A DNA stretch of 64,000 nt from Biscogniauxia marginata (taxonomy: Eukaryota > Ascomycota > Sordariomycetes > Xylariales > Xylariaceae): positions 62,001 through 126,000 of the forward strand of contig MU404170.1 of NCBI GenBank assembly GCA_022695795.1. Direction: 5' to 3'. Of this stretch, positions 37,501 through 49,660 are shown one piece after another. The notes beneath the pieces were generated by a model. The model ran no database searches, was not told the origin of the DNA, and saw nothing but the letters and a program-made list of their open reading frames with translations. Each line of letters begins with the position of its first letter. Position 1 is the first letter of the stretch. The translations under genes and the position numbers were made by a program.

Positions 37501-38182
37501 ATTTATAAATAAATTTCGAGATAAACACGCTTTATTAAAATTAAAAATAAGAAGAGTTAATTATTATAGGTTACGAAATAAGTACCGTAAGTAATTCTAG
37601 AAAAACGAATATAAAAACGAAACATATTACTTATATAATTCGAATAATTAAACTTAAAAATCTAACGAAAAGAGTACTACGTAAGTACCTCCGTTTCTAT
37701 AAATTATTTAAAGATAAAACAAAAAAAGAATTACTAAAATATAACTAATAAGATTATTAAATCCACTTTAAAGAAGAAAAATAACTAAAACTATTTTTAA
37801 TATATTTTATAAATTAAGAAAAATAAAAAGTACTATAAAAAGGAATTTAAAAAGATTTTAATAAAAATATATTTAAGAATTAAAGTTCTTGTTAAGATAT
37901 TTAATAATTATAATACTAAAAGTCGATAAAAACGAAAAATAACATATTAATAAGGAAAGAAATTTAGTATAGCGATAAGTAATTAACTATTAACACCTTA
38001 ATAAAATAACCAAGAAAAACGAATACTCGTTATTATTAATAAAACTTATAAAAAAACAAATTAACAAAGCTTAAATCTTTATAGCACTAAACCTTCGCGA
38101 TAAATATTATATAATTAAAATAACTAAAAAACACGAATAATATACCGTATTTTAAACGATATATAGATATTATAAATACAAG

Positions 38183-41100
38183 GTTATACCGTTGTAACGA
38201 ACCTCCCTGTGTGTTCCTAGTCAGCTAACTTCACAGGTAAGTACGTACTAGGTTTTCTTGATTTGAAGGTAATAATAGGTTGAGATTAGTTCAATTAATT
38301 TATAATATTATGTTCGTTAAAGAGGTTTTAAGGTACTCTCACTATAGTATTAAGAAGTAACTATAATCTTAAATTAATAACTAAAGAACTAGAAAAAATA
38401 ACTAAATACACAAAGAAATTTCAATTTATTTATACTTATTTCTCCTTTCCTTAAAATAAGTAAATCGCTAAATCGTACATTTCGACTAGCGATTCACCGA
38501 TTTAATAAATCGTTAAATCGCTCTCTTTAAATGTCGATTCACCGATTTATTCTTTAATCATATAACTTACACACCTTTCCATTTTTAAGGTTCATAACAT
38601 TATTCTTCCCCTCCAAAAATCTTTATCTCAAAAATAAAAAAGGATTTAAATTTTCCTTTTTATTTGTTAAATATTCTTTAGGCTTTCTTTAATTTATATG
38701 TGTTATTATGTCTTATCGTATAACAAAAAATCGAAAAGAAAATTTTTAAACCTCGCGTCGCGTTAAGAGAAATTTTGAAAATAAGCTAGCTTTATTAAAC
38801 GTAATAAATATTAACGGTTATAAAGAAATACTCTATTTTTATTATAAAAATCAAAATAAGGAATACATTACTTTAAAAAACTTTAATCGTTACGGGGAAT
38901 ATATTTAATTAAGCAAAACTAATTATAATGTATTTAATATAACTTAAAAAAGTATTACTAAAATAACTTGTTAGTATTAATAGATAGAAATAGCATTAAA
39001 AGAGGCTAATACAGAAATAAAGGTTATTTTAAACAAGGTTCGCCGTTTTCGAGTTTAAAAGCGATTATAGTCGAGCAAATTACGTAAGATAATTACTTAA
39101 AGTCTCAATTCTATCGAGGAATTAAAGCGCGTCAAGTGCGAAGAAAAAAAACAGAAACGTCTTATTAAAGAATCGCAACGTGTGGAGAGATCACAGCGTT
39201 AATTTAAATCTTCGTAGAGTTTACTTGCTTCCAAGGCCTATTTTTCCTCTTTCTTTAATCGTTTTTAATAGGATCAAGACTTCGATATCCAGGCCTTCCT
39301 AGCTAGTCTAGATTTTAGCGGTAGAAATCCTTAATTTTATTTGTTAGGTTTTTTAAATGCTTAAGTGGTTCTTAAGTATTCTCTTTTAGTAAATAGCTTT
39401 CTTATTTAACAAAATATTATAATTAATTTCCGACTTATTTTAAATTTAATATCTTTTTTATTTCGTACTTATTAAGGTTTTCCTTAAATTCTAGTTAGTT
39501 TTTTAGTATAGCGTTATTTAATGTTGATTTTAAGAGCGAAACATAAAATACAAGATATATTCTAGATCTTTTTAATAGTATTAACTTATAATTAATTTTC
39601 GAAATAACCTTTTTAATTTTATATAATCCTAATTTCTTAAATTTAAGTTTTTTATTAAGTCGCTTTATTTTAATTTAAGATATTTTTAATATTACGCTTT
39701 ATCGTTAACGGAGCAAGTAAACTATATTTCCTCTCTTTAGAATTAGTCTTTTAATTCTTTTTTTATTATAATATTTTATTATTTTATCTTGAATAAACTA
39801 TAATTCTTTTTATAGCTATTATTATACTACTTAAATCTTTTTAAATAGTATTTCTGCTCTCGAGGCCTTTATTTCGATTTTTGGTGCTTTTATAAGTTTA
39901 ATTAGTTATCTTTAAACTTCCGCTTTTTACCCGTATACTGCCTCGTGTAGTAATATCTTCATATTTTCGTTAATCGAAGTGTTATATGCTATTTAGGTTA
40001 TTAATAATAATTCTACTTAGTTATTTATTTCCCAGTTAATATAACTTCGTAAATATTATTTTATTATTTAGTTTAGTCTCTCTATTTATTTATCGATTTA
40101 AGGATAATACGCTATAAATAATTTTTGCTTAATTCCTATTCGTTTTATTAAGCTAGTTCAAAATTTTAACGTAAATAACTTATCTCTATTTAAAATAACA
40201 CGTTTTAGTAACCCATGTTTATTAACGTATTTTTTTAAGAAACTAAAAACTAACTATTTTACTATGCTCGATTCGTTAAATAATAAGAAGTAGGCGTATT
40301 TCGTGAGTTTATTAACGATTACCTATATGTTATTATAAAGTACTTTTATAATAAGATCTTTTGACTCTGGGAGTTTCATTACGAAATCCCATATAATTAT
40401 ATGTTACGCTTTATCAAGTATCTAGGTTAGTTATAATAATTCATATGGTTTATATCGTAATACTTTAGCCTTATTATAAATATTATAATTCTTTATAATT
40501 CTTTTAATTATTTATTATATTCCTGGAAAGTTAAATTCTTCTTAAAATCGTTTTATTGTTTTGAAAATCCCTTGGTGGCCGTGTAGAGAATATTCGTGAA
40601 ATTTTTTAATGAATTCGTTTTATACTTGTTTTAATATATATACCTTTTCTTTATACGAAAAAAGTTCGTCGCTAAATCCTTACTAAAACTGTAATTATTT
40701 TTCCTTTTAACTATAATTTTCCTTAAAACGTTATTTCTAGTTTCTTATGTTAATTCGCATATAAACTAATATAATTAATCTGTTATTTTGTTATTTAAAT
40801 ATCTAGATATCTCTTTTATTGATTTTTGATTTATAATCTCCCTTTTTATTAAGAAGATCTACTTAGATATTTTCCTTTCCCTTAATATGCTAGATTTTAA
40901 AATTGAACTTAAACAAGAAAATCATTTAACGCTTATATCTTTAATTAAACGTTTATGTTATTATGAATTATATAAGGTTTTTGTGGTTTAAATAAATGTT
41001 AATAAGTTCCTTGGTTCCGTTAAGTTATAGTTCCTATTTCTTTAATGCTTTAATGACTATTAATAGTTTCTTGTTATAGATTTAATAGTTTAATTTAGCA

Positions 41101-44100
41101 TTATATAGTGCTTTAAATAGGTACGCGACTAGGTACCATTTCCCATTATCTTTTAATTGCTTTAGGACTGCTTTAATAGCGAAATTTAAAGCGTTTATCC
41201 TTAGTCGTTTCTTTTTATTTTCGTTTAAAAGTTTATATATAACCTCACTAGTTATAACTTCCTTTAACTACTAAAAAGCCTGCCTAGCTTTTTCAGTGAA
41301 ATAAAAAGCCTTTCTTGTTTTTGTTAAGGTAATTAGTTTTATTAATAGTTTAGTAATACGCCCGAAATCTTTAATAAGTTGTTTAACATAGTTAACAAAG
41401 CCAAGAAATGCACGTACGTTTGTAACACTCTTAGGTTCTAGCTAATCCTTAACTATTACTATTTTTCCCTTTTAAATACAGATTTCTTCTAGACTTATTA
41501 TAAACCCTAAATAATTTAGTTTTTTGACATGCCATTTATTTTTAGTTAAATAAACAAGTAAGTTCGCCCTTTTTAAGGCTTTTAATACTTGCTTTATATA
41601 TTTCTTATGCTTCTTCTCGTTTTCTAAGTAAATTAGTATATCGTCTAAATAAATAAATACAAATTTATCTAGAAACTTACAAAGAACTATTATAATCATA
41701 TATTAAAATATAACGAGTGTGTTAATAAGTTTAAATGGTATAACTTTGTACTTATAATATCCATATATTATTTAAAAGGTTATATATTATTCGTGTCTTT
41801 TAGCCATTCTAATTATATAGTATTCATTACGAAGGTTTAGTGCTATAAAGATTTAGGTCTTACTAATTTATCCTCTTATAAGTTTTATTAGTGGTAACGA
41901 ATACCCGTTTTTCTTGGTTATTTTATTGAGATGTTAGTAATTAATCACTCGTCGCTACACTAGGTTTCCTTTTTTATCGATATATTACTTCCCGTTTTTA
42001 TTAACTTTAAATACCATAATCGCCAAGTATCTTAACAAAGATTCTAATTCTTAAATATATCCTTTATTAAGATCCTTTTGGATTTCTTTTTATAGTACTT
42101 TTTATTTTTCCTGATTTATAAGATATACTAAAAATAATTTTAGTTATTTTCCTTCTTTAAAATAAATCTAGTAATCTTATTAACTATATTTTAATAATTC
42201 TTCTTTTGTTTTATCTTTAAATAATTTATAAAAATAAAGGTACTTACGCGGTACTCTTTTCATTAAGTTTTTAGGCTTAATTACTCGAATTATATAAGTA
42301 ATATATTTCGTTCTTACATCCGTTTTTCTAGAGTCACTTGCGGTACTCATCTCGTAACCCGTAATGATTAACTCCTCCTGTTTTTAATCCTAATAAAGCG
42401 TGTTTATCTCGAAATTTATTCGTGGATTACTTCTTTTAAACCAATTTATCCCTAGTATTATATTATGATCTAATATATATATAATATCAAAACTAACTTG
42501 CTCGAGGTGTCCTTAAATAGTTACCAAAAAAGGGACTATCTCTCTTAATACTCTATTATTCTCGTAACTAAACATGTATCTTTCGAAGTTTTATAGCTTA
42601 TATAGATTTTATTTATATACCCATAGTATTTTATCTTTTTAAGCTATCTTTATTAAGACATAACTTTTATTTATTCCTAAATCTATTAAGGCTTTATACT
42701 TTCTTTTATTATACTTAACTCTAGTTATAATAGTATTATTAAGTCCCGATTAGATTTTATATAAAAACTTGCTATTTATGGCTTCTCGCTACTTTACTAG
42801 CGAGAGCCTTTACCGTTTTTTAGTTTTTCATGTCCCTTCTTTTTTGGTTTTCTTTTAGTTATTATAACCTGGATGTCCTTCTACTCTTAAGCTTTTATAA
42901 GAGCGTGTTTCTAGTAATTATTACTTAAACAGTTTCTTTAATTACCTTTTACATAATAAGGGGTAAAAGGTTTATTCTTTATATAAAACTTTACATATTA
43001 AAGCTTTAATTCTTTTTCGAGAGCTTTTTTATAACTTAAGTCTATTTTATTAACTCGGAATTTTTTAAAGTTCTAAATTATTTTTAAATAAAAAAAATAA
43101 TCCTTAAGTTTACTTATTAAGGGTATCTTAATATCTCCCCTTAAATTTATATTAATTTTTAAAAACTTTCCTTTTTTCTTAAAATATGCTTTAATAATTC
43201 GTTTATAGCCTTGTTTAGTCGCACGTGTTTTTACTTGTTACTTTATTAAGTGTTTTTTTATAAAGCCGAATAAACTAGTGTTATATTTAATTCGTTTTTC
43301 GAGCTATTATGGAAAATGCAGTCCTTTTTATAACTCTTATAATTCTTCCTTAATCTCGTTTTCTTCGAAACTTACTTCGAGTAAGTCGTGTACGTCGCAT
43401 AATACTAAGGTATAATATATATAACCTTTAATAATTACTTCGTTGCTTTTTTCGGAACCAGGGTGAAGATAACATGCTCGAGGAAAATGTGGCCATCGTG
43501 GGATGTTATCGCAAATATATTTATTTTCTTTCGTGTTATTACTTTCTAGTTTTTAAGAATAATAACCGGCTTTATCCTTAAAACTTTTATATACTTAATA
43601 AGCGTCGTTAATATAAAAGCTTTAATATAACAATATATGTTTCTTTAAACTTTAATAAACATTATAACTATTATTTATATAAAACCTTTAGTTTAAGCTA
43701 TTATGTTAGCTTTTTCCTTAATAGGTTTCGCATTTATCGTTATTATAATGGCTTTAATATAAATTATTATGGTTTAATTTAATTCTTAAGTTATATCCTA
43801 GCTTGTAATTATTACATTTGTATAGTAATTCGCTTTCGTTATATCCTTATTTAGCTTGTTTTAATGTAAAATATCCTAAATATAAGTGGTTATTCTTTAA
43901 ATAGTTTTTACGGTTAACTTAATAAGATTTATAAACTCTTTCTACAAAGGCCTCCTCGATTTTCTCTGTTTTAATAATGCCGATAATAAATACTTGGTTT
44001 ATTTTTTTATTGTTCTCGAATTGAATCTTTACCTTAATGACTCTTTTCTCGGGTTAAAGAATCCTTCTTATTCTTGGTTCTTATTTCTTAAGACTTCGGC

Positions 44101-45688
44101 ACTCGTTTTTATAATGTCTTTTCTTTTTATAATTAAAACACTTAATAGTTAATTTGTTTCGTTTTTTTTATTCCTTTTAAACAACGTTAATTTTAATAAG
44201 GTTTAACTTAGTTTTAGTGCCTTTCTTAGTTTTAACACCGCTTTTATAATTTCCTTTTTTTAGTTAATCGCTATTCTTTCGTTATACCGTTTTTTTCTTT
44301 TTAAGGTATCGTTCGAAATTCTTATTATCGATGGCAATTACCATTATAACGTAGTTATTAAACTTTCTTAGGTTTCTTTCTTTATATAGGTTTATTTTAT
44401 ATAACTTATTTTTTATATAATCTTTTAATCCTTAATAAAATAAGTAATATAAGTTTTTGATAAATAGTTATAACTAGCTTGCGAGTTTCTTAAACTTAAT
44501 AACGTAATTTAAAGCCTTTTTATTTTATCGTAATTTATAAAGTCAAGCTTCGGCTTGTTACTTAAAAATTAAATTATTAAACATAGACTTAAATTGTTTT
44601 TTAAACTTTTTATAATTTTTAAAGACTTTCTTCGTGTTTTTTTAGGTATTTAATCCGTTTTCTAGATAATCTTTTAACACTAGTTAAAACTAGGTTAAGG
44701 CTGTTCCGGCGAGGAGCTGGGATACCGTGAGAACCTTTTGTTCCTTTGTGATAATCGTTTTATAATAAAACCGTAAATAGGTTTTAACCTAGATTAAAAA
44801 TCCCTTTAAATCGCTTAACCTATTATATTTACTAAGTGTAATAAGTTTAAAACCCTTTACGTCGAGGGTTATCATATTGTTTTCGTCGTTTGAGTTATTA
44901 GGGTTATTATCGTTTAAAGGTGGTTACTTATTTCTAGGAAGTAAGGATTATTTTATTTATTTGTTTTCTTTTTTAGGTGTTTCTTCTTTTTTCTCCTCTT
45001 CTTTCTTAAATGATTCTTCTTATTAAGCTTCCGAGATGTCCTCTTATGACTCTTTTTTAGCTATAACCGTAATAGATTTTTATATTAATTCCTTTAAACC
45101 TTTTTATTATACCGTAAAAAAACCTAAAGCTTTCGTTTAAGAGCTTATTAATTATTATTTTCCTATTTATTTCTTTTTTTGTTGCCCTTTAGTCTTAAGG
45201 GGCATGCTTGTCCTAGGACTATTTAACTGAAAGTCCCTTCTCCTAAATCAATGTTAAGCACTAATTAAAGAGCTATCAAAATGTGACGAACCTCCTTATG
45301 TGTTCTTAGTTAGCTAACTTCACAAGTGAGTACGTACTAGGTTTTCTTAATTTAAAGGTAATAATAAATTAAGATTAGTTTAATTGATTTGTAATGTTAT
45401 GTTCGTTAAAGAGGTTTTAAGGTACTTTTATTATAGTATTAAGGAGTGACTATAGTCTTAGATTGATAACTAAGGAACTAGAAAGAATAACTAGATATAT
45501 AAGGAAATTTCAATCTACTTATATTTATTTCTCTTTTCCTTAAAACAAGTGAATCGCTAAATCGTACATTTCGACTAGCGATTTACCGATTTAATGAATC
45601 GTTGAATCGCTCTCTTTAAATGTCGATTTACCGATTCATTTTTTGATTATGTAACCTGCACACCCTTTCATTTCTGAGGTTTGTAACA
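38183..45688 (-). mobile_element. Nested Ty3/gypsy element 2, full length, minus orientation
   Basis: Inserted into the reverse transcriptase region of the outer element. LTRs 38183-38599 and 45282-45688. Target duplication ACCGT (38178-38182) and GCCGT (45689-45693), one G-to-A apart. 7.5 kb. Minus-strand order from right to left is gag, zinc knuckle, protease, reverse transcriptase, RNase H, integrase and chromodomain region. Its U3 has repeated AATCG / CGATTCACCGATTTA motifs unlike the other LTRs. Confidence 0.92.
41472..41699 (-). pseudogene. Reverse transcriptase fragment with intact YLDD, in nested element 2
   Basis: A 75-codon open stretch reads FVFIYLDDILIYLENEKKH, followed by VLKALKRANLLVYLTKNKW and LNYLGFIIS. 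This is the palm/thumb junction of a Ty3/gypsy reverse transcriptase, with the catalytic YxDD box retained. It is the longest surviving open piece of pol in the nest; stops bound it on both sides. Confidence 0.9.
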
Positions 45689-45693
45689 GCCGT

Positions 45694-48060
45694 TTAGACT
45701 TATTAATACATTTACTATATTTTAACATATAATTATAACGATTCTTCGCAAGTTTTTAAATAAATTTATATTTATTTATTTAAACGATATACTAATTTAT
45801 TTAAAAAACGAGAAAAAGTATAAAAAACATGTAAAACAAGTGTTAAAAACCTTAAAAAAGGTAAATCTACTTGTTTATTTAACTAAAAATAAATAACATA
45901 TTAAAAAACTAAATTATTTAAGGTTTATAATAAGTCCAAGAAAAATCCGCATTTAAAAAGGGAAAATAATAATAATCAAAAATTAATTAAAACTTAAAAG
46001 TGTTATAAACGTATATACATTTCTTAGCTTTATTAATTACGTTAAATAACTCATTAAAGATTTCAGGCGTATCACTAAACCATTAACGGAATTAATTACC
46101 TTAACAAAAACAAGAAAGGCTTTTTATTTCATTAAAGAAGCTAAATAAGCTTTTTAGTAATTAAAAGAAATTATAACTAATGAGGTTATATATAAACTTC
46201 TAAACGAAAATAAGAAGAAACGACTAAGGATAAACGCCTTAGATTTTGCTATTAAAGCAGTCTTAAAGCAATTAAAAAACAATAGAAAATAGTACTTAGT
46301 CGTGTACTTATTTAAAGCACTATATAGTACTAAACTAAATTATTAGATTTATAATAAGAAATTATTAATAGTAATTAAAGCGCTAAAAGAATAAGAATTA
46401 TAACTTAGTAAAACTAAGGAACCTATCGATATTTATTTAAACCATAAAAACCTTACACGATTTATAATAACATAAACGCTTAATTAAAAATATAAGCGTT
46501 AAATGATTTTCTTATTTAAATTCAATTTTAAAATCTAGCATATTAAGAGAAAAGAAAATATCTAAGTAAATCTTTTTAATAAAAAAAGAGATTATAAATC
46601 AAAAATTAATAAAAGAGATATTTAAATATTTAAACAATAAAATAACGGATTAATTATATTAACTTATATACGAATTAACATAAGAAACTAAAAATAACGT
46701 TTTAAGGAAAATTATAATTAAAAAGAAAAATAATTATAGTCTTAGCAAGGATTTAGCGACAAACTTCTCTCGTACAAAGAAAAGGTATACGTACCAAAAC
46801 GAGTATAAAACGAATTCGTTAAAGAATTTCACGAATATTCTCTACACGGCCACCAAGGAATTTTTAAAACAATAAAACGATTTTAAAAAGAATTCGACTT
46901 TCCAGGAATGCGACAAATAGTTAAAAGAATTATAAAGAACTATAATATCTATAATAAGGTTAAAACATCACGATATAAATTATATAAATTATTACAATTA
47001 ATCTAAATACTTAATAAAGCGTGATACATAATTATATGGGATTTCGTAGTGAAACTTCTAAAGTTAAAAAATCCTATTATAGGAGTACTTTATAACAGTA
47101 TATAAGTAATTGTTAATAAACTTACGAAATATGCCTACTTTCTACTATTTAACAAATTAAGCATAGTAAAATAACTAGTTTTTAATTTCTTAAGAAAATA
47201 TGTTAATAAATATGGATTACTAAAACGCATTGTTTTAAATAAACCTAATAAAACGAATAAAAGTTAAACAAAAATTGTTTATAACGTATTATCCCTAAAT
47301 AAACAAACAAATAAAAAAACTAAATTAAATAATAAAACAATATTTACAAAGCTATATTAACTAAGAAATAAATAATTAAATAAAATTACTATTAATAACC
47401 TAAATAGTATATAACACTTCAATTAACAAAAACATAAAAATGTCACCATACGAGGCAGTATACGGATAAAAAGCGGAAGTTTAAAAATAACTAATCGAAC
47501 TCACGAAAGCACCAGAATTTAAAACAAAAGCCCTGAAAGTAGAAGTACTATTTAAAAAGGTCTAAATAGTATAACAACGATTATAAAAAGAATTATAATT
47601 TATTTAAAACAAAATAACAAGGTATTATAACAAAAAAAGAATTAAAGAACTAATTCTTAAAAAAAGAAACATAGTTTATTTACTTTGTTAATAACAAAAC
47701 GTAATATTAAAAATACCTTAAATTAAAATAAAACGACCTAACGAAAAACTTAAATTTAAAAAGTTAAAACTATATAAAATTAAAAAGGTAATTTTAAAAG
47801 TTAATTATAAGTTAACGCTACCGAAAAAATCTAAAATATATCTTGTATTTTATGTTTTACTTTTAAAATTAACATTAAATAATATTATATTAAAAAACTA
47901 ATTAAAATTTAAAGAAAACCTTAATAAGTACAAAATAAAAAAGATATTAAATTTAAAATAAGTTAAAAGTTAATTATAATATTTTATTAAATAGGAAAAT
48001 TACTCACTAAAAAAAAACACTTAGGAATTACTCAAACATTTGAAGAATTTAACGATTAAG
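45694..48060 (+). pseudogene. 3' half of outer-element pol: RT remainder, RNase H, integrase, chromodomain
   Basis: Resumes after nested element 2. ~45747-45960 is reverse transcriptase (IYLNDILIYL, Trp codon changed to TAA). ~46200-46600 is the RNase H area. ~46790-47500 is integrase, including WDFVVKLP and a NKLTKYAYF block. ~47925-48060 is a chromodomain-like segment (YKIKKIL, YFIK-stop-ENYS). A chromodomain at the integrase end marks a chromovirus, a lineage known to target heterochromatin. Confidence 0.8.
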
Positions 48061-48715
48061 CTTAAGAGCTTTCACCGCTAAAACCCAGATCGCTTAAAAG
48101 GATTTAAAGACCTAGGTCGTGATCTAGTTATAACTAGTTAAAAGAGGGGACGGCCTCGAAAGCAATTTTAACCTATTTAATTAAAAACTACTATTTAACT
48201 TAAAAACGCTTTTACTCCACTTTAATATGTTTTTAATTCTTTAACTTATCTAGGTTTTAAAGTCCGCGTCAAATAAATTAAACCTTATACTTATGTAATT
48301 ATTCGAATTAACGATTTAACCGCGTAATCTTACTTAATAATTCTTAAAGTTACTGAATAGCTACTCGTTTTTCTTGATTTATTTTAAGTTTTTCTTTTTA
48401 AATGTTTTAAAGAGATTTTAAAGAAACGTGGTTATCGTTATAAGAAATGACATTAATCTCGTTATAATTTTAACATTTTTTCCGATTCTTTAATATCTTA
48501 TATAATAAACCCCTTTTAAAATAGCGAGTATAAAGCATAACTATATATTTAAATTAATTAATAATAGCGGCTAATTCGTATTAATATTTAAAGGAATTCC
48601 TTTTTTTTAAACCTATTCGCACATTTTTAATAACATAATAAAATAATATAATTAAAATAAAAGGTTACTAGGAAAAAAAGTTTTAAGAATAAAACCATTT
48701 AAAAAGGAAATATAA

Positions 48716-49169
48716 TATTACGACTTAATAAAAGTAAAGAGAATTAAAGTGGTTATGTAATTTAAGGTCACATAACTTTAAAAAGAATTCTTTATTGTTC
48801 TCCTAAAAATTAAGGAAAATACCAAGATTCTTTATTGTTCTCTTGAGAATTAAAGAGAATGCCAAATTCTTTGTTATTCTCTTAAAAATTAAAGAGAATA
48901 TAGGTATAACTCTTTATAAAGAATAAAATATAAATAGATTAGAATTTCCTACGTATTTAATTATTTATTTTAGTTCCTTAACTATTAATTTAAAACTATA
49001 ATCACTTTTTAACATTATAATAAAAGTACTTTAAAACCTCTTTAACAAACAAAACATAGTAAATCACTTGAATTAATCCTAATCCACTGTTACCTTTAAA
49101 TTAAGAAAACCTAGTACGTACTTACTTATAAAGTCAACTAACTAGGAATCTATAGGGAGGTTCGTCATA
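48716..49169 (+). repeat. 3' LTR of the outer element
   Basis: Starts TATTACGAC (TGTTAC with G-to-A) and ends GGTTCGTCATA (CACA with C-to-T). Its partner is 26605-27049 plus 34598-34607. Confidence 0.9.
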
Positions 49170-49435
49170 AAAATATATTTAATTATATAAATAATTCTAG
49201 TAATTATCTTAATTTTCTTTTCTTTTTTACCTTTAATATCTTTGTTAATAAACTAAGAAATCAAGTATTACTTTATATATTTTACATTGCCGTGATAATA
49301 GAGACCTTATTAATAAAGCGTTAAGTCTATTTATAGCGGGTAATAAAAAACACTTGAAAGTTTTCGGTTAATCCATAAAACCTTGAAAGTTTCCTCATAA
49401 TCCCTCTAATTACAAGATAATAGGCTTTAAAGGTC

Positions 49436-49559
49436 TATTGTACTGAGAAAAGCACACCAAAAAGAAGGGTTGTGTGACGTATTAGGCGTTAAGAGCGAAC
49501 ATTAAACTAGCTACTGAAAATTTCGCATTTAAACCCTGGGTGCATGGACCACCCCCACA
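49436..49559 (-). repeat. Right long terminal inverted repeat
   Basis: Reverse complement of 25926-26049, about 96% identical. It ends 101 bp before the STAND-like gene start. Confidence 0.85.
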
Positions 49560-49660
49560 GGTCCCAGCTTATAAAAAAGCGCGGGGCAACGTAAAGCACG
49601 GACCTAGCCTCCTAAATAACAAGTGCAGCTTATTGTATACCAAGAAGTCATTGTAGCAAA

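Larger units (their letters stand above)
26605..49169 (+). mobile_element. Outer Ty3/gypsy chromovirus with two nested insertions
   Basis: The 5' LTR begins at 26605 (TGTTACGACTT), is broken at 27049 by a nested element, and resumes at 34598-34607 (GTTCGTTACA). The 3' LTR is 48716-49169. Perfect 5-bp target duplication AAAAT (26600-26604, 49170-49174). Without the nested elements it is ~7.5 kb. Reading plus: gag with a CCHC zinc knuckle at ~35754-35795 now CFNYKKKRHYKNEY (Cys and Gly lost); a protease-like INSR near 37240 where DSG is expected; reverse transcriptase split at 38182/45694 with YLND in place of YLDD (~45775); integrase with WDFVVKLP and VNKLTKYAYF (~47040-47140); and a chromodomain (~47925-48060, with a stop replacing Trp before ENYS). 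Hundreds of stops, mainly TAA/TAG, make it inert. The changes are those expected of RIP. Confidence 0.92.
25926..49559. mobile_element. Inverted-repeat-bounded element containing the gypsy nest
   Basis: A sequence starting TGTGGGGGTGGTCCATGC at 25926 recurs as its reverse complement ending at 49559. The two copies match over ~124 bp with about five mismatches, all transitions. Removing the AAAAT-flanked retrotransposon leaves ~1.07 kb, a size typical of a non-autonomous long-TIR DNA transposon. No transposase is visible inside, and I see no target-site duplication at the outer edges. The class is therefore undecided; a Mutator-like derivative is possible. Confidence 0.55.

Noticed and set aside
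11998..49169. CRISPR array or prokaryotic phage features in the repeats
   Set aside because: Repeats are LTRs, MITEs and TIRs with eukaryotic target duplications; the genes have spliceosomal introns.
25926..49559. Starship-type giant element
   Set aside because: No tyrosine-recombinase captain gene is visible, cargo is only retrotransposons, and the ends are long inverted repeats.
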